Source: Gammaproteobacteria bacterium (GTDB lineage: Bacteria > Pseudomonadota > Gammaproteobacteria > Nevskiales > Nevskiaceae). From it: DNA of 64,000 nucleotides. Positions 63,126-64,000 of this stretch are shown here, piece by piece. Each line of letters opens with the position of its first letter. Position 1 is the first letter of the stretch. The position numbers and the translations under genes were made by a program. The notes under the pieces were generated by a model. That model was given only the letters and a program-made list of their open reading frames with translations, was not told where the DNA came from and ran no database searches. Location: contig JAPLSA010000017.1 in assembly GCA_026398815.1 (NCBI GenBank), positions 620,001 through 684,000 of the forward strand, given 5' to 3'.

Positions 63126-63485
63126 TCAGGACAGCAGGACGAGGCCCCAGACCAGCGGCACCTGCAGCAGTGAAAGATGGACCGCCGCAGACCCCAGGTC
63201 CTTGGCGCGCCCGGACAATACATGACGTTCCAGGCCGATGCGATCGACCACCACCTCGACCGCCGTGTTCAGCAGTTCGACGATCAGCACCAGCAGCAGG
63301 CTCCAGAACAGGATCACCCGCTCGATCGCGGTGTCGCCGAGCCAGAACGCCAGCGGCAGCATCGCGAAGAAGATCACCAGCTCGATGCGGAAGGCTTCCT
63401 CCTCGCGCAGCGCCCAGCCCATGCCGTCGTAGCTGACCCTGGTGGCGCGCAGTATCCGCCGCCAGCCCTTGATGCCATCGGCCAT
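63126..63485 (-). CDS. dgkA: Diacylglycerol kinase
   Basis: The 119-residue membrane protein has the DgkA marks: an amphipathic start (GIKGWRRILRATRVSYDGM), the EEEAFRIEL motif (about 28-36) and three helices including LIVELLNTAVEVVVDRIGLE (about 66-85) with the catalytic Glu and Asn. It recycles diacylglycerol to phosphatidic acid in the inner membrane. The start overlaps the gcvPB stop as ATGA. Confidence 0.92.
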   Translation of the reverse strand: MADGIKGWRRILRATRVSYDGMGWALREEEAFRIELVIFFAMLPLAFWLGDTAIERVILFWSLLLVLIVELLNTAVEVVVDRIGLERHVLSGRAKDLGSAAVHLSLLQVPLVWGLVLLS

Positions 63486-64000
63486 CAGCGGGCGCTCCCG
63501 GCCGGTGCGACGTAGCGGATGTCGAGCTGGCGCGCGGCGCGCACGTCGTCGAGCCGGCGCACCGGCATCCGGTACGGCGCGCCTTTCAGCGTGGCGATGT
63601 CGGTGCGCGCTTCCTCGCGGATCGCGCACAGCGCCTCGACGAAGGCGTCGAGGGTGTCCTTGTCCTCGGTCTCGGTCGGCTCGATCAGCAGGCACTCCGG
63701 CACCAGCAGCGGGAAGTAGACAGTCGGCGCGTGGTAGCCGTAGTCGAGCAGGCGCTTGGCGATGTCGGTGGCGGTCAGCTCGTGCTGCTGCTTGTCGCGC
63801 TTCAGCGTGACGATGAACTCGTGGGTCGCGCGCCGCGTCGGGAAGGCCAGCTCGAAGCCGCGCTCGCGCAGCCGCGCCTGCAGGTAGTTGGCGTTCAGCG
63901 CGGCGAACTCGGCGACCCGCTGCATGCCCTCGCGGCCGAGCAGCCGCGCGTAGACATAGGCGCGCAGCAGCACGCCGGCATTGCCCATGAAGGCGCTGAG
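63485..64000 (-). CDS. gcvPB: Glycine dehydrogenase (decarboxylating) subunit 2, C-terminal part
   Basis: This is the last 171 or so residues of the P-protein beta subunit; the gene continues beyond the window end, and the PLP-lysine region is not included. [36 protein letters not shown] and the block [43 protein letters not shown] are typical of GcvPB. The separate subunit implies a two-part P-protein (GcvPA + GcvPB) as in Xanthomonadales-like and Gram-positive groups. It decarboxylates glycine in the glycine cleavage system. Confidence 0.93.
   Translation of the reverse strand, partial: LSAFMGNAGVLLRAYVYARLLGREGMQRVAEFAALNANYLQARLRERGFELAFPTRRATHEFIVTLKRDKQQHELTATDIAKRLLDYGYHAPTVYFPLLVPECLLIEPTETEDKDTLDAFVEALCAIREEARTDIATLKGAPYRMPVRRLDDVRAARQLDIRYVAPAGSAR

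Overview
The window is GC-rich (roughly two thirds G+C or more), gene-dense DNA from a Gram-negative bacterium, most likely a gammaproteobacterium. Supporting this are a CysB-type regulator, both AcnA and AcnB, ParE, an xseB-dxs pair, TonB-dependent and TolC-type outer-membrane proteins, and several lipoproteins. A Nevskiales/Xanthomonadales-like host is my guess, not something the sequence proves. Apart from one stand-alone tyrosine recombinase there is no prophage, IS element or CRISPR array. Most genes sit in tight operons with ATGA or GTGA stop/start overlaps.

Layout. 0-5 kb (+): the tail of a YdhS-like FAD/NAD(P)-binding protein, a small molybdate-binding (TOBE) protein behind an AT-rich palindrome, a class II amidotransferase-fold protein, cysB and a TonB-dependent receptor. 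5-18 kb (mostly -): a putative periplasmic copper/metal block. It holds an MbnP-MbnH pair translationally coupled to a CusA-like RND pump, a large secreted SBP56-like protein, a parvulin, an ankyrin lipoprotein and two coupled HlyD-type adaptors. 18-23 kb: integrase, parE, an ECF sigma factor with a putative anti-sigma protein and a DUF6249-like membrane protein, and xseB. 23-29.4 kb (+): dxs followed by four genes that look like a polyprenyl-phosphoryl-arabinose pathway (flippase-like protein, HAD-UbiA fusion, DprE1-like, DprE2-like).

29.4-42.5 kb (-) is the most striking part: six tightly packed genes that together look like an uncharacterised trans-envelope electron-transfer chain. In transcription order they encode a tandem GlcG/HbpS lipoprotein, an outer-membrane beta-barrel, a secreted ten-haem cytochrome c with an LVIVD propeller, a cytoplasmic FAD / two cyclic-nucleotide domains / four [4Fe-4S] fusion, a membrane b-type cytochrome, and a cytoplasmic FHA domain joined through one membrane segment to a ten-haem periplasmic domain. 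The cyclic-nucleotide and FHA domains suggest signal-gated electron flow.

42.8-55 kb: a serine-hydrolase lipoprotein, acnB, a TetR regulator divergent from a Baeyer-Villiger monooxygenase / SDR / hydrolase / DUF2505 cluster, then acnA, a methyltransferase and a PAP2 phosphatase. 56-62 kb (+): a His-rich small protein and a complete CzcCBA-type divalent metal efflux operon. 62-64 kb (-): tRNA-Thr(CGT), a PfkB kinase, dgkA and the 3' end of gcvPB, which runs off the window.
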